A stretch of DNA of 64,000 nt from the NCBI GenBank assembly GCA_031181145.1, contig JAPSLB010000023.1:1-64000 (forward strand), in the 5' to 3' direction. The notes beneath the pieces were generated by a model. It saw only the letters and a program-made list of their open reading frames with translations. It was not told where the DNA came from and ran no database searches. Below, in pieces: positions 16,453 to 27,599 of this stretch. The first letter of the stretch is position 1; every line of letters starts with the position of its first letter. The stretch is from Microvirga sp. GTDB lineage: Bacteria > Pseudomonadota > Alphaproteobacteria > Rhizobiales > Beijerinckiaceae. The position numbers and the translations under genes were made by a program.

Positions 16453-17991
16453 TCAATCCCCGTTGGCGACCCTGGCCTGCAGGGCCTCTTCGAAAAGCCG
16501 CTGCACGTCCGTACGAAAGGCCTGCCGCGACGCCTGCCGCGAATAGAACATGTGGCCGCCTTCGTAAACACTCAAAGCCACACGTTTCTCGGGGCCGAGA
16601 TCGGGAAGCTGGTCAAGGAGCAACTTGGAGGCGAAATACGGCGTCACCAGATCCGTGAAGCCGTGCGTCACGAGCACGCGCATTTTGCCGTCGAGTGCGA
16701 GGGCCCGGCGCAGCTCCTCCAGGTTCTCGGGACCATTGCGTCCATTGCCCCAGCGCCAGGCGCCGTTGATCGAGCCGTTGAGCAGGTTGTACCGCCCTTG
16801 CGCCTTGTAGTTCAGCGTATCGGTCAGATGATGGATGATGGCGCTCGACAAGGGCGCGGTCATCGCATCGAGCACCGGATCGGCGAAACGCGAAAACTGG
16901 CTCGAGGGGTTGGGGTCGGCGGTTGCGACATTGGTGTCGTAAGCACTTACGACCTCCGACGAAGCGCGCCGCAGCTCCCGCTGCACGGTGCGCATGTCGA
17001 TGCGCCCCGCCAGACGCCGTGTGAGTTCGGGATCGAGCCCGCTCAACTCGGCCACCCGCCGGCTCATGCGCTCGATCGCGTCCCTATCCTGCCGGCCGCG
17101 CATGAGATCGACGAGATACTCGCCTGAGGCATAGGCTTCCGCATCGCGAAGGGTCTCTCTCGAAACCGGTCCGCTGCGCGATTGCGCGGCAGCCGCCAGC
17201 GACGGCAGGAGCGCGGCGTTCACCCAGGGCGCTCCCGCGCCCCGGTCGAGCCAGTCGAAATCGAAGACGGGGGAAACGAGAACGAGGCCGCTGAAGCCGA
17301 TGCCCTGATCGCTCTGCAGCTTCTCCGCCAGCAGAGGGCCACGGAATCCGCCATAGCTCTCTCCCACGAAGAACTTCGGCGAGGCGAGCCGGTTCTTCTC
17401 CTTCAGCCAGCGCATGACGAAGGCGGCCAACCCGTCGATATCGCCCTGCACCGAGTAAAAGCGTTCCCGCACCTGATCGCCGCCGAGCACACGGCTGTAG
17501 CCGGTGCCGGGAGGGTCGACGAAGACGAGGTCCGTGAAGTCGAGCCAGGTTTCCGCATTGGGCGTGAGTGCCGGCGAAGCGGACGGGCTGATCGTCGGGC
17601 CGTCGAGGGGCAGCAGCCACGGGCCGATGGCGAGCAGATGCAAGTATGCGGAGGATGCGCCGGGCCCGCCGTTCACCGCGAAGGTCACCGGCCGCGTGGC
17701 AGCGTCGGCACCGTCCTTGGTATAGGCCACGAACCCGATCTCGACCTGTGGCGCACCCTGCGGATCGGTGAGCGTCAGGTGCCCCGCCGTAGCCGTGAAC
17801 TGGAGCGTCCGCCCGGGAAGTTCGAGGGTGTGGCGCGTCACCGATTCCGGCGGCAGGCTCTGCGCCGCCGGAGCCTCGGACCGTCGGCGCGCCTCCTGCC
17901 CGCCTTGCTGCTCCTGCGCCACCGTGGCGAGAGGCATGGCGAGCGACAGGCTGAGAGCGAGGACGGCGGGCAGACGCAAGGCTGGAAGCAT
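16453..17991 (-). CDS. S10 family serine carboxypeptidase, exported
   Basis: A 512-residue secreted peptidase. A signal peptide (about 1-25, ending ATVAQ) is followed by the S10 motifs: oxyanion-region NGGPGAS at 107-113, FVDPPGTGYS at 158-166, and the catalytic serine in GESYGG (Ser212). The other likely members of the triad are an Asp near 447 in HGFTDLVTPYF and His480 in YEGGHMFY. S10 enzymes remove C-terminal residues from peptides at acid pH, here presumably in the periplasm. The small lipoprotein gene lies 3 bases downstream, and holC 84 bases upstream on the same strand. Confidence 0.92.
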   Translation of the reverse strand: MLPALRLPAVLALSLSLAMPLATVAQEQQGGQEARRRSEAPAAQSLPPESVTRHTLELPGRTLQFTATAGHLTLTDPQGAPQVEIGFVAYTKDGADAATRPVTFAVNGGPGASSAYLHLLAIGPWLLPLDGPTISPSASPALTPNAETWLDFTDLVFVDPPGTGYSRVLGGDQVRERFYSVQGDIDGLAAFVMRWLKEKNRLASPKFFVGESYGGFRGPLLAEKLQSDQGIGFSGLVLVSPVFDFDWLDRGAGAPWVNAALLPSLAAAAQSRSGPVSRETLRDAEAYASGEYLVDLMRGRQDRDAIERMSRRVAELSGLDPELTRRLAGRIDMRTVQRELRRASSEVVSAYDTNVATADPNPSSQFSRFADPVLDAMTAPLSSAIIHHLTDTLNYKAQGRYNLLNGSINGAWRWGNGRNGPENLEELRRALALDGKMRVLVTHGFTDLVTPYFASKLLLDQLPDLGPEKRVALSVYEGGHMFYSRQASRQAFRTDVQRLFEEALQARVANGD

Positions 17992-18075
17992 GGCGGTTAT
18001 CCTTTTGGTCCTCGGGAAACTGGAGAGAGGGCAACTGGTTGCAAGCTATCGCATGATGAACACTTCGTGTTCTTC

Positions 18076-18528
18076 TCAAGCCTTGCGCTGCCAGCGGCCG
18101 GAATCGTCCTGCTGCCAGTAGGTCGCATCGTGTTCCCCGGCCTTCACCGCGCGCCACTGGTCCCGTGCAATGGCGAGCGCCTGCACGTCGTTGCCGTCGA
18201 ACAGGATCGCGAGGCGCTGATACGAGGCGATGTCCTCCGGCAGGCTTGCTCCCTCCACCAGGAAGCGGATGGCCGCGCCGTTGGGATTGTCGCCGCTCAA
18301 GGTGATCAGAATCGGCTGGTCGGCCGCATGGGCCTCCCGGTCCGTGCCGTGCGGCAAGAAGCTGTCGTCGGAGAAGGTCCAGAGATGATCGTCGAGGGCG
18401 GCCATGCGCTCCTCGGTGGTCGCCTGCACCACCGCGCGCCAGCCGCGTTCGAGCGTTTTCTGCAGGAGCGTCGGCAACACCGCCTCGAGGGGCTGCTGCT
18501 GAAGATGATAGAAGAGGACCTCGGCCAT
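18076..18528 (-). CDS. holC: DNA polymerase III chi subunit
   Basis: A 150-residue protein opening MAEVLFYHLQQQPLEAVLPT, then LLQKTLERGWRAVVQATTEE and LDDHLWTFSDDSFLPHGTDR, the recognised HolC pattern. Chi binds the C-terminal tail of SSB and links it through psi to the clamp loader; in alphaproteobacteria psi is generally not recognised. The tail DATYWQQDDSGRWQRKA is typical of the rhizobial group. The gene follows pepA by 62 bases on the same strand, a pairing common in proteobacteria. Confidence 0.92.
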   Translation of the reverse strand: MAEVLFYHLQQQPLEAVLPTLLQKTLERGWRAVVQATTEERMAALDDHLWTFSDDSFLPHGTDREAHAADQPILITLSGDNPNGAAIRFLVEGASLPEDIASYQRLAILFDGNDVQALAIARDQWRAVKAGEHDATYWQQDDSGRWQRKA

Positions 18529-18590
18529 CGGCGCCTACGTTCCGTTACAGGTCGAAAAGTCTGCTGACAATGCGAGGCCTCCGCTCACCT

Positions 18591-20081
18591 TCAGTCCTCG
18601 TAGTGATCGCGTACGAGACGGTCGAGGAGGCGCACCCCCCAGCCGGAAGCCCAGCCACGGCTGATCTCCGTCTGCGGCGAGCCCATGGCCGTGCCCGCGA
18701 TGTCGAGATGCGCCCAAGGCACATCGTTGACGAAGCGCTGGAGCAGCGCCGCCGCCGTGCTCGAGCCGCCGAAGCGTCCGCCGGTATTCTTCATGTCGGC
18801 GAACTTGGATTCGATCATCTTGTCGAATTCCGGCCCTATGGGCATCCGCCACACGCGCTCGCCGGTCGCCTTGCCGGCCGCCGCGAGACGCTCGGCGAGT
18901 TCGTCGTTGTTCGAGAACAGCCCGGCATATTCCTGCGCGAGCGCCACGAGAATCGCGCCGGTCAGGGTCGCGAGGTCGATCATGAATTTCGGCTTGAAGC
19001 GATCCTGCACGTACCAGAGCACGTCGGCCAGAACGAGGCGCCCCTCCGCATCCGTGTTGATGATCTCGATGGTCTGGCCCGACATGGTGGTGACGATGTC
19101 GCCGGGGCGCTGAGCATTGCCGTCTGGCATGTTCTCCACGAGACCGATGGCTCCGATCACGTTCGCTCTCGCCTTGCGGCTTGCCAGCGCATGCATGAGG
19201 CCGACGACGCAGGCTGCCCCCGCCATGTCGCCTTTCATGTCCTCCATGCCGGCCGCAGGCTTGATCGAAATGCCGCCGGTGTCGAACACCACGCCCTTGC
19301 CGATGAAAGCGATGGGCTTGTCACTAGCCTTGCCGCCGTTCCAGCGCATGATGGCGACGCAGCCGCCGCGCGCGGAACCCTGCGCCACGCCCAGGAGAGC
19401 GCCCATGCCGAGCTTCTTCATGGCCTTCTCGTCGAGGATTTCCACCTCCACGCCGAGCTTGGTGAGGGCCTGGGCACGCGCCGCGAATTCCTGGGGGCCG
19501 AGCACGTTCGGCGGCTCGTTGACGAGATCGCGCGCCAGCGTGATCCCCTGCAGGACGCTCTCCTGGGCCTTGTAGGCCTTCTTGACGGCAGCCGGATCGG
19601 CCACGCTCAGGACCAGGCGAGTGACGCCCTTCTGCCCGTTGTCGTCCTTCTTCGTCTTGTAGCGGTCGAAGCTGTAGCGGCGCATTTGGGCGCCCAGGGC
19701 GATCTCGGCGACGGCTTCAGGCGAAACATCGATCCCGGGCAAGTCGAGCACGGCGGTCGCGGACTTGCCGTTCGCCTTTCCGGAGATCAGCCCGCCCAGC
19801 TGGACGAAATCCATCTCCGCCCTGTCCGTCTCGCCCCCGAGACCGATCACGATCAGCCGGTCGACGGAGAGGCCGTTCGGCAGGACCACGGTCATGGCGG
19901 ATTTGGCCTTGCCCTTGAAATTCTCCGCCGCCGCGGCCTTGGCGATGAGATCGACGGCCTTCGAGCCGATCTGCTTGGCAACCGCCGGCGCGGGCTTGAG
20001 ATTATCCCCGACGAAAACGATGAGATCGCCGGTTTCGACCTTGCCGTGCGGCTGGAAGTCGATCTTGAAGCTGTCGGCCAT
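18591..20081 (-). CDS. pepA: Leucyl aminopeptidase (M17)
   Basis: A 496-residue cytosolic dinuclear-metal peptidase that releases N-terminal residues. The C-terminal catalytic half has [20 protein letters not shown] (metal-ligand Lys and Asp), the M17 signature as [14 protein letters not shown], and conserved [19 protein letters not shown]. The N-terminal half ([20 protein letters not shown]) is the usual variable domain. I start at the complement of 20079-20081; the frame runs open far upstream but that extension overlaps lptF. PepA family members in some bacteria also bind DNA. It is divergent from lptF. Confidence 0.95.
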   Translation of the reverse strand: MADSFKIDFQPHGKVETGDLIVFVGDNLKPAPAVAKQIGSKAVDLIAKAAAAENFKGKAKSAMTVVLPNGLSVDRLIVIGLGGETDRAEMDFVQLGGLISGKANGKSATAVLDLPGIDVSPEAVAEIALGAQMRRYSFDRYKTKKDDNGQKGVTRLVLSVADPAAVKKAYKAQESVLQGITLARDLVNEPPNVLGPQEFAARAQALTKLGVEVEILDEKAMKKLGMGALLGVAQGSARGGCVAIMRWNGGKASDKPIAFIGKGVVFDTGGISIKPAAGMEDMKGDMAGAACVVGLMHALASRKARANVIGAIGLVENMPDGNAQRPGDIVTTMSGQTIEIINTDAEGRLVLADVLWYVQDRFKPKFMIDLATLTGAILVALAQEYAGLFSNNDELAERLAAAGKATGERVWRMPIGPEFDKMIESKFADMKNTGGRFGGSSTAAALLQRFVNDVPWAHLDIAGTAMGSPQTEISRGWASGWGVRLLDRLVRDHYED

Positions 20082-20270
20082 GAAACCCTCTTGTTGTAAG
20101 TGCACGAGAGCCGGATTCGGGACGGCGCACTTGGTGACCGGCATCATATAGGGCATGTGGGGCCTCGCCGTGAAATAGGCGCAATCTCGGGCTGTTGAAA
20201 ACGGCCGTCTTGCCTTAAGACCGTGCCACAGGGTAACCCCGGGCGGCCTGCCCGGGGGATGAAGGGCTCC
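20082..20270. other. Divergent pepA/lptF control region with leader hairpin
   Basis: A 189-base gap that must hold promoters for pepA and the lptFG-lptD-pdxA-rsmA series. Just before lptF an 8-bp GC hairpin, CCCCGGGC (20237-20244) and GCCCGGGG (20250-20257), lies only 13 bases from the lptF start and close to its ribosome site (GAAGGG, 20261-20266). Confidence 0.5.
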
Positions 20271-21431
20271 ATGACACTTCTCGAACGTTACATCCTGAAA
20301 ATCGCGTTCAACGCCTTTACCGCGTGTCTGATCGCCCTGACCGGCGTGATCTGGATCACGCAGGCTCTGCGCGAACTCGATCTTCTGACGGGCAAGGGCC
20401 AGACCCTCTTCATCTTCCTGACGGTAACTGGCCTCTCGCTGCCGGCGCTCATCAGCGTCATTGCACCCGTCGCCCTCTTCATGGCGACGATCTACACCTT
20501 GAACAAGCTGAACGGTGACTCCGAGCTCATCGTCATGAGCGCAGGCGGCATGGCGCCGCAACGCCTGCTGCGCCCTTTCCTGGCGCTGGCCTTGTTCATC
20601 AGCCTCGCTGTGGGAATGATCTCCGTCTACCTCATGCCGGCAAGCCTTCAGGAGTTGCGCCTGCTGTTCACGCGCATCAGAGCTGATTTCGTGGCGACCA
20701 TGGCCAAGGAGGGGCAGTTCATTTCGCTGGAGAACGGTATCACCTTCCACTACCGGGAGAAGTCGGGAGACGCCCTGCTCGGGATCTTCATGGAAGACCA
20801 GCGCGACAAGACCAAGCCCATCGTCTATCTGGCCGAACGCGGACAGACCGTCGAACAGAACGGACAGGCTTATCTCGTGCTCGAGAAAGGCAGCGTGCAG
20901 CGCAGGGAACCGAAGAGCAAAGATTCCTCCATCGTTGCGTTCGAGCGCTACGCGGTGGATCTCGCGGCCTTCAATCAGGAGGGCGGCGACGTCGTCTACA
21001 AGCCGCGCGAGCGCAGCACCCTTCAGCTCATTTTTCCCGACGCGAGCGACCCTCTCTACAAGGCCCAGACGGGCCGCTTCAGGGCGGAACTTCATGACCG
21101 GCTGTCGTCCTGGCTCTATCCCTTGGCCATGATGATCGTCGCTTTCGCCGCCCTGGGCGAGGCCCGTACCACCAGGCAGGGGCGCGGCCTGGCCATCGCG
21201 ACAGCCATCGCGGCAATCGTCCTGCTCCGGGTTCTGGGCTTTGCCGCATCCAGCGCCGTGGTCCGCTCGCCTGCGGCGGTCGCAGCAGTCTATGGAATTC
21301 CCTTGGGCAGCATCGTCCTCTGCCTTCTGCTGATCTTCCAGGGAGCGAGAATGCGAGCCGTCTACGCCCGGATCCGGTCCTCCTTCCGCGGCCTGCACCC
21401 GTCGCGCAAGACGGTTGCCCAGGGGGCTTGA
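20271..21431 (+). CDS. lptF: LPS export ABC permease LptF
   Basis: A 386-residue permease of the LptB2FG transporter that lifts lipopolysaccharide out of the inner membrane. The N-terminus ([20 protein letters not shown]) enters TM1. Further membrane segments are [20 protein letters not shown] and, at the C-terminus, [20 protein letters not shown]. The coupling region reads [20 protein letters not shown], typical of LptF/LptG. Alternatives upstream (20223, 20259) would place a GC hairpin inside the coding region. It is followed by lptG after 2 bases. Confidence 0.93.
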   Translation: MTLLERYILKIAFNAFTACLIALTGVIWITQALRELDLLTGKGQTLFIFLTVTGLSLPALISVIAPVALFMATIYTLNKLNGDSELIVMSAGGMAPQRLLRPFLALALFISLAVGMISVYLMPASLQELRLLFTRIRADFVATMAKEGQFISLENGITFHYREKSGDALLGIFMEDQRDKTKPIVYLAERGQTVEQNGQAYLVLEKGSVQRREPKSKDSSIVAFERYAVDLAAFNQEGGDVVYKPRERSTLQLIFPDASDPLYKAQTGRFRAELHDRLSSWLYPLAMMIVAFAALGEARTTRQGRGLAIATAIAAIVLLRVLGFAASSAVVRSPAAVAAVYGIPLGSIVLCLLLIFQGARMRAVYARIRSSFRGLHPSRKTVAQGA

Positions 21432-21433
21432 GC

Positions 21434-22519
21434 ATGCTGATCGGCAGAACGCTCGGACTTTACTTTGCGCGCCAGTTCGTCAAGACGATCTTCATCGTCT
21501 TCGCCACGGTGTTCGCCCTCGTCTACACCATCGACTTCGTGGAGCTGATGCGTCGCGCGGGCGATGCCCAGAACGCGACGCCGGGGCTCATTGCGCGTCT
21601 CACGCTGTTCCGCACGCCCGCCATCGCCGAGCAGGTCATGCCCTTCGCCGTGCTCTTCGGCAGCATGGCAGCGCTTCTGCAGCTCAGCCGCAAGCTCGAG
21701 CTGGTGGTGGCCCGCGCGGCCGGCATCTCGGCCTGGCAGTTCCTTCAGCCTGGATTGCTGGTAGCCCTGCTCATCGGAATCGGGTCGGTGACCGTTTACA
21801 ACCCGGTCTCGGCCAGCCTGAAGCAGCAGGCGGCGGCCCTGGAAACCAGGATTTTCTCGCGCACGACCCAAGCCTCGGGCAAAACCATATGGCTGAGGCA
21901 GAAGAGCCTGGACGGGCATGCCATTTTTCGGGCGGACGGGTCCCGCACGGACAGGGCGACCCTGGTCGGCGTGACCGTTTATACATTCGATCTGGAGGGA
22001 AGCTTCACCCATCGAATCGAAGCCAAAGAGGCGACACTTCATGAAGGTTTTTGGGCGCTGCGGGACGCCCGTGTCCTTTCGGCAACGGAAGAACCGGAGA
22101 ATCACGAGCAGTACCTGATCGCCTCCCATCTGCAGCCGTCCCAGCTGAGACAGAGCTTTATCGCCCCCGATTCCGTACCGTTCTGGGATCTCCCACAAAC
22201 CATCCAGCGCATGGAGCGGGCGGCCATCAACGCGACCGCCTACAAGCTCCATTACGACCTTCTCCTGGCCCGTCCTCTGCTCTTCATCGCCATGGTGTTC
22301 GTGGCCGCATCGGTGTCGTTAAGATTCTTCCGATTTGGCGGTGTAGCGACGATGGTTCTGGGTGGCGTCGCCGCCGGGTTCATGCTTTATGTCGCCACGG
22401 AGCTTATGGCGGAGCTTGGAGCCTCCGGAATCATCAGCTCGGTTGTTGCAGCCTGGTTCCCTGCTGTTGTAGGCAGTCTATTAGGGACCTTGGCATTATT
22501 ACACCAAGAGGACGGCTGA
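21434..22519 (+). CDS. lptG: LPS export ABC permease LptG
   Basis: A 361-residue partner of LptF. TM1 is [20 protein letters not shown]; the coupling region is [20 protein letters not shown]; the C-terminal segments are [20 protein letters not shown] and [21 protein letters not shown] use the ATG at 21434, 7 bases after AGGGGG (21421-21426). A TTG at 21428 overlapping the lptF stop (TTGA) would add two residues. LptB and LptA/LptC are not in the window and are expected elsewhere. Confidence 0.92.
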   Translation: MLIGRTLGLYFARQFVKTIFIVFATVFALVYTIDFVELMRRAGDAQNATPGLIARLTLFRTPAIAEQVMPFAVLFGSMAALLQLSRKLELVVARAAGISAWQFLQPGLLVALLIGIGSVTVYNPVSASLKQQAAALETRIFSRTTQASGKTIWLRQKSLDGHAIFRADGSRTDRATLVGVTVYTFDLEGSFTHRIEAKEATLHEGFWALRDARVLSATEEPENHEQYLIASHLQPSQLRQSFIAPDSVPFWDLPQTIQRMERAAINATAYKLHYDLLLARPLLFIAMVFVAASVSLRFFRFGGVATMVLGGVAAGFMLYVATELMAELGASGIISSVVAAWFPAVVGSLLGTLALLHQEDG

Positions 22520-22556
22520 GCCCGGCCTCATAGAAGACATGGGTTAAGGAGTGGGG

Positions 22557-25067
22557 ATGCAGCGGCTCAAGACAACGATCGCAACCTCTGCGGTCGCAGC
22601 GGCACTTCTCTGCGCCGTTGGGTCCTCGCCCGCGCGTGCCCAATCGCTCAACGAAGCCATCAGCTCGCGCCTTCAGTCGAATCCGAACGAGGATCGGCTG
22701 CTCGTTGACGCTAAGGAAATCATTTACGACAACGACAGGAACACGATCTCGGCCGCAGGCGATGTCCAGATGAATTATCAGGGCAGGACGCTCCAGGCCG
22801 ACCGGGTCATCTATGACCGGAACACCGGCCGCGTCTATGCGGAGGGCAATGCCCGCCTCACCGATGCCAGCGGCGCCGTCGTTACGGGCGACCGATTCGA
22901 GCTGACGGACGATTTCAAGAACGGCTTCATCGATTCGTTACGGGTGGTTCAGACCACGGTCGAGAACGGCCGGCCGGTCACGACCCGCTTCTCCTCGCCC
23001 CGCGCCGAGCGGGCGGCAGGCGAAACGACCACGTTCGAGCGCGGCACCTACACGGCCTGCGAGCCCTGCAAGGAGCATCCGGAACGGCCGCCGCTCTGGC
23101 AGGTCAAAGCCGCGAAGATCATCCACAACAACAGCGAGCAGACGATCTATTATGAGGATGCGACCCTCGAGATCCTCGGCCTGCCCGTTGCCTATCTCCC
23201 CTATTTCTGGACGCCGGACCCCACCGTCAAGCGCAAGACCGGCTTCCTGGCTCCCCGCTACGTCGCATCGAACACCCTCGGTTTCGGCGCCCAGATTCCG
23301 TTCTTCTGGGCGATCGCCCCGAACTACGACCTGACGGTCGCTCCGACCTTCCTGACCCGTCAGGGCATTCTCGGCGAGGCGGAGTGGCGCCACCGCCTGG
23401 AAACGGGCACCTACAACGTTCGCATCGCAGGCATCTCGCAGCTGGATCCCGATGCATTCCTCCCCAGCCCTCGGGGCGCCGGGGATCGGGACTGGCGCGG
23501 CTCGCTGGAAACGGCAGGCCAGTTCTATCTGAACGAGCGCTGGAAATGGGGTTGGGACATCACCCTCGTGTCGGACAAGTGGTTCCTCGAGAACTACAGC
23601 ATCCGGAACGAGAGCCTCAGTTCGCTCTATTTGAAGGAAGCCGTCTCGACCCTTTACCTGCAGGGTCAGGGAGATCGCTCCTTCTTCGATCTGCGCGGCT
23701 ACTATTTCCAGGGCCTGTCCACGCGCGACTGGCAGAAGCAGCAACCCGTCGTTCACCCGGTTCTGGACTACAACAAGCGCTTCACGCCCTCGAGCATTGG
23801 GGGCGAGTTCGCCCTCGACGTGAATGTGACCAGTCTTTCGCGCGAGGCGGCACAGTTCGAACCGTTGTCGCGTGAGAACAGGACTTCGTTGTTCGGCATT
23901 TACCAGACCTGCAAGGAGTTCGATCCGGAGGATTGCCTGGTTCGCGGCACCAGCGGCTCCATGTCCCGCGCGTCGGTCATGGCTTCCTGGCGCCGGGAAT
24001 TCATCGATCCCGTCGGTCAGGTCTGGACGCCGTTCGCCTATCTCCGGGCCGATAGTTTCTGGGTCTCCCCGGATCTGGAAGGATATCAGAACGCCGAACT
24101 CAGCAATTACATCACGGGCGACGACGACTACCTCTTCCGCGCCATCCCGGCCGTGGGCCTCGAATACCGGTATCCTTTCGTTGCCGACCTCGGCACGTCC
24201 GGGCGGCAGGTCATCGAGCCGATCGCGCAGATCATCGCCCGCCCCAACGAGACCAGGATCGGCAATCTTCCCAACGAGGATGCGCAGAGCCTCATTTTCG
24301 ACGACACCTCCCTCTTCGACTGGGACAAGTTCTCCGGCTACGACCGCGCCGAGGGCGGCGTTCGCGCCAATCTGGGCATTCAGTACACGGTCACGGGCGC
24401 CGACAATTTCTATGCCAGCGCACTCTTCGGCCAGTCCTATCAGGTCGCCGGCCGCAACTCGTACCGTCAGGGCGATCTGGCCAATGTGGGTCTCGATTCC
24501 GGCCTTGAGTCGCGTGCATCGGATTATGTGGGCCGCGTGCAGCTCTCTCCGAACAGGAACCTCTCCTTCGTGACCCGCGCGCGGTTCGACGAGGAGGACT
24601 TCAACGTCAATCGGATCGAGGCGAGCGTCCGCGCAAACTTCAACCCCTATCTGCCGCTTTCGACGTCGCTGACCTATGCGCGCTATGACGCCCAGCCCGA
24701 GATCGGCTTCACCCGCCCCCGCGAAGGTTTCCTCGGCTCGGCAACCTGGAACCTGACCCCGAACTGGAGCCTGTCGGGCTCAGTACTTCTCGATCTCGAC
24801 CGGTACCTGCTGCAGCGTGAAGTCAATCCTGAGCAATCGCTGGAGCGCGCCTATGTCAGTTCCATGTCCTTAGGTGTATCCTATATCGACGAGTGCACGA
24901 CATTCTCGGTGCGATACGTCATGCGGCCGCGTTCCCTCACCACCAGTTCGGGTGAGAGAGAGCGCAACCACACGGTCATGCTGAGCCTCGAACTGAGAAC
25001 CCTGGGCGCGGCTGCGATCACCCAGAACATCGACGGCTCGTCCTCTGAAGAAGGTGTCGCGAACTAG
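22557..25067 (+). CDS. lptD: LPS assembly outer-membrane protein LptD
   Basis: An 836-residue outer-membrane protein with a signal peptide (about 1-29, ending PARAQ). The N-terminal OstA/LptA-like jellyroll (about 45-140) includes [20 protein letters not shown] and [20 protein letters not shown]. The C-terminal two-thirds is the LptD barrel ([40 protein letters not shown]). A CEPC pair and a second pair in CKEFDPEDC may serve disulphide formation, as in LptD of other bacteria. The ATG at 22557 lies 6 bases after TAAGGAG; a GTG at 22551 is less likely. The stop overlaps pdxA by one base, with no surA between them. Confidence 0.93.
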   Translation: MQRLKTTIATSAVAAALLCAVGSSPARAQSLNEAISSRLQSNPNEDRLLVDAKEIIYDNDRNTISAAGDVQMNYQGRTLQADRVIYDRNTGRVYAEGNARLTDASGAVVTGDRFELTDDFKNGFIDSLRVVQTTVENGRPVTTRFSSPRAERAAGETTTFERGTYTACEPCKEHPERPPLWQVKAAKIIHNNSEQTIYYEDATLEILGLPVAYLPYFWTPDPTVKRKTGFLAPRYVASNTLGFGAQIPFFWAIAPNYDLTVAPTFLTRQGILGEAEWRHRLETGTYNVRIAGISQLDPDAFLPSPRGAGDRDWRGSLETAGQFYLNERWKWGWDITLVSDKWFLENYSIRNESLSSLYLKEAVSTLYLQGQGDRSFFDLRGYYFQGLSTRDWQKQQPVVHPVLDYNKRFTPSSIGGEFALDVNVTSLSREAAQFEPLSRENRTSLFGIYQTCKEFDPEDCLVRGTSGSMSRASVMASWRREFIDPVGQVWTPFAYLRADSFWVSPDLEGYQNAELSNYITGDDDYLFRAIPAVGLEYRYPFVADLGTSGRQVIEPIAQIIARPNETRIGNLPNEDAQSLIFDDTSLFDWDKFSGYDRAEGGVRANLGIQYTVTGADNFYASALFGQSYQVAGRNSYRQGDLANVGLDSGLESRASDYVGRVQLSPNRNLSFVTRARFDEEDFNVNRIEASVRANFNPYLPLSTSLTYARYDAQPEIGFTRPREGFLGSATWNLTPNWSLSGSVLLDLDRYLLQREVNPEQSLERAYVSSMSLGVSYIDECTTFSVRYVMRPRSLTTSSGERERNHTVMLSLELRTLGAAAITQNIDGSSSEEGVAN

Positions 25068-26083
25068 TGACGGGCCTCGAGCGCCCTCTCCTCCTGAGCC
25101 AGGGAGATCCTGCCGGTATCGGGCCTGAACTGACCCTTCAGGCCTGGCTCCGCCGCGAGCAGGATTCCCTCCCGCCCTTCGCCGTCCTGACCGATCCTGG
25201 GCAACTCGAGCAAACGGCCCGCAATCTGGGCTGGGCCGTCCCCATAAAGCCTGTCGAACCCTCGCAGGTTGCCTCGACCTTCCCGCACGCCCTGCCCGTC
25301 CTTCCCTTGAGCGCGCAAGTATGCGCCGAGGCAGGCAAGCCCGATCCCGCCTCGGCCCCTTCGGTGATCGAATCCATCGAGAGGGCGGTGCAACTTGTCC
25401 GCAGCGGCGAGGCCAGCGCCGTCGTCACGAATCCGATCGCCAAGCACGTGCTCTACGACGCCGGATTCCGGCACCCGGGGCACACGGAGTTCCTGGCCGC
25501 CCTCGCGGGGCAGGACGGGAACGCCTATCATCCGGTGATGATGCTCTGGAGCGAGGAGCTCGCCGTGGTGCCGGTGACCGTCCACATTCCCGTCTCGTCC
25601 GTGCCTGCGGCCCTGACGACGGAGCTGATCGTGCTCACGGGGCGCATCGTGGCACGGGAGCTGAAGGAGCGCTTCGGCCTTGCCGATCCGCGCCTTGCCT
25701 TGGCGGGCCTCAATCCGCATGCCGGAGAGGGCGGCGCGATGGGCATGGAGGATCAGGCCGTCATCCTGCCGGCCGTCATGGCCCTTCGGGCCGAAGGGAT
25801 CGCCGCGGCCGGGCCGCTTCCGGCCGACACCATGTTCCATGCCCGGGCGCGGAAGGGCTACGACGCAGCCTTGGCCATGTATCACGATCAGGCGCTCATC
25901 CCGATCAAGACGATTGCCTTCGACGAGGCGGTGAATGTGACGCTAGGGCTGCCCTTCGTGCGCACCTCTCCGGATCACGGCACGGCTTTCGACATCGCCG
26001 GCAAGGGCATCGCGCGTCCCGACAGCCTCATGGCCGCCATCAAACTGGCGGCACGACTCGGCGCCGGGGCACAGACCTCATGA
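25067..26083 (+). CDS. pdxA: 4-hydroxythreonine-4-phosphate dehydrogenase
   Basis: A 338-residue NAD-dependent enzyme of the DXP-dependent pyridoxal-phosphate route. The opening [20 protein letters not shown] is diagnostic, with metal-site residues in [11 protein letters not shown], in [20 protein letters not shown], and in [16 protein letters not shown]. The start is GTG, whose G is the last base of the lptD TAG stop (TAGTG), giving tight coupling. The last ATGA overlaps rsmA by 4 bases. This places pdxA-rsmA directly in the lpt transcript. Confidence 0.94.
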   Translation: MTGLERPLLLSQGDPAGIGPELTLQAWLRREQDSLPPFAVLTDPGQLEQTARNLGWAVPIKPVEPSQVASTFPHALPVLPLSAQVCAEAGKPDPASAPSVIESIERAVQLVRSGEASAVVTNPIAKHVLYDAGFRHPGHTEFLAALAGQDGNAYHPVMMLWSEELAVVPVTVHIPVSSVPAALTTELIVLTGRIVARELKERFGLADPRLALAGLNPHAGEGGAMGMEDQAVILPAVMALRAEGIAAAGPLPADTMFHARARKGYDAALAMYHDQALIPIKTIAFDEAVNVTLGLPFVRTSPDHGTAFDIAGKGIARPDSLMAAIKLAARLGAGAQTS

Positions 26084-26937
26084 GTCAGATCGACAACCTC
26101 CCCCCCTTGCGCGAAGTGGTCCGCACCCATGGGCTCATGGCCAAGAAATCGCTTGGCCAGAACTTCCTGTTCGATCTCAACCTGACGAGCCGGATCGCCC
26201 GCTCCGCCGGCCCGCTGGAGGATGCCACCGTCATCGAGGTCGGTCCCGGTCCGGGCGGCCTCACGCGCGCCATCCTGGCTGCGGGCGCAAAGAAGGTCAT
26301 CGCCATCGAGCGCGACAGCCGCTGTCTGCCGGCGCTGGCCGAAATCGCCGGTTACTATCCGGGGCGCCTGGAGGTGGTCGAAGCCGACGCCCTCGAATTC
26401 GACCCCCGACCCCTGGTGGGCAACGGGCTCGTGCGCATCATCTCCAATCTTCCCTACAACGTGGGAACAGCGCTTCTGACCGGCTGGCTGACGGGCGAAG
26501 CATGGCCCCCGTGGTGGTCGTCGCTCACCCTCATGTTCCAGCGCGAGGTGGCCGAGCGCATCGTAGCGACCGAGGACGATCCGAAGGATTACGGAAGACT
26601 CGGCGTGCTCTGCGGCTGGCGCACCGATGCGCGCATTCTCTTCGACGTGCCGCCCTCGGCCTTCGTGCCCCCACCGAAAATCACCTCGAGCGTCGTTCAT
26701 CTGACGCCGAAGGCTTCGCCTCTGCCCTGCCGCATCGGTGCCTTGGAGGCGATCACCCGGGCCGCCTTCGGACAGCGCCGCAAGATGCTGCGCCAGAGCC
26801 TGAAGGCGGTCACGCCCGATCCGGCCGCGATCATCGTCGCTGCCGGGCTCGAGGAAACGATCCGGGCCGAGAACGTGCCCGTGGAAGGTTATGTGGCGCT
26901 GGCCAATGCGCTCGATGCGATGCGAAGCAAGGCCTAG
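26080..26937 (+). CDS. rsmA: 16S rRNA (adenine-N6,N6)-dimethyltransferase RsmA
   Basis: A 285-residue KsgA-type enzyme that dimethylates A1518 and A1519 in the 3' hairpin of 16S rRNA during 30S assembly. The SAM site is [20 protein letters not shown] with the acidic end of beta-2 in IAIERD, and the catalytic NLPYNVG motif is present. The opening [20 protein letters not shown] is typical. It overlaps pdxA by 4 bases (ATGA) and ends in a CTAG that is also the stop of the convergent gmk. Confidence 0.95.
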   Translation: MSQIDNLPPLREVVRTHGLMAKKSLGQNFLFDLNLTSRIARSAGPLEDATVIEVGPGPGGLTRAILAAGAKKVIAIERDSRCLPALAEIAGYYPGRLEVVEADALEFDPRPLVGNGLVRIISNLPYNVGTALLTGWLTGEAWPPWWSSLTLMFQREVAERIVATEDDPKDYGRLGVLCGWRTDARILFDVPPSAFVPPPKITSSVVHLTPKASPLPCRIGALEAITRAAFGQRRKMLRQSLKAVTPDPAAIIVAAGLEETIRAENVPVEGYVALANALDAMRSKA

Positions 26938-27599
26938 TCGACCTTCTCCGAGAGCAGCCCCTCGACGAATTCCTGCAGACCGACGAGCCGGTCGCGCTTG
27001 AGGCGCTCCGCCGCCTGGATGGCTTTCAGGCGCTGGAAGGAGAGGTCGAGATCCTCGTTGACGATCACGTAATCGTATTCGACCCAGCGTTCCATCTCGA
27101 CGCGGGCATTGGCGAGGCGTTTCGCGATGACCTCGGGTGCATCCTCCGCGCGGCGCTCGAGACGAGCCTTCAGCTCCTTGAAGCTCGGGGGCAGGATGAA
27201 CACGGTCACCACATCGTCCGGCAGCTTCTGACGGACCTGGCGGGTGCCCTGATAGTCGATGTCGAAGATCATGTCCTGGCCGGCGGCGAGGGCCCTCTCC
27301 ACCGGCTTGCGCGGCGTCCCATAGAAGTTGCCGTGAACCTCGGCCCATTCCAGGAGTTCGTCGCGATCGCGCATCGCCTTGAACTCTTCCACGTCGATGA
27401 AGTGATAGTGCTTTCCCTCGATCTCGGACGGACGCTTGGGTCGCGTGGTGACGGAGATGGATAGAGCGCCCGCGCGCTCTTCCACGAGACTGCGGGTGAG
27501 CGTCGTCTTCCCGGCGCCGGAAGGCGAGGACAGGATGAGGATGAGGCCGCGACGGCCGACGAGAGGCTTCGAATCTTGGCTCACCGCATTACTCCACAT
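26934..27599 (-). CDS. gmk: Guanylate kinase
   Basis: A 221-residue kinase converting GMP to GDP. P-loop [11 protein letters not shown] lies at about 24-34; the GMP-binding elements are [20 protein letters not shown] and [20 protein letters not shown]; the lid and DYQGTRQV follow. The first ATG (complement of 27597-27599) overlaps yicC by 11 bases; a GTG six codons in (27584) giving a SQDSK start is a credible alternative. The stop shares CTAG with rsmA. It is last in the minus-strand cluster fabD...yicC-gmk. Confidence 0.95.
   Translation of the reverse strand: MWSNAVSQDSKPLVGRRGLILILSSPSGAGKTTLTRSLVEERAGALSISVTTRPKRPSEIEGKHYHFIDVEEFKAMRDRDELLEWAEVHGNFYGTPRKPVERALAAGQDMIFDIDYQGTRQVRQKLPDDVVTVFILPPSFKELKARLERRAEDAPEVIAKRLANARVEMERWVEYDYVIVNEDLDLSFQRLKAIQAAERLKRDRLVGLQEFVEGLLSEKVD

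Noticed and set aside
20082-21398. N-terminal extension of pepA across lptF in antisense
   Set aside because: The frame is open, but the real PepA begins [10 protein letters not shown] and the extension overlaps the well-supported lptF coding region.
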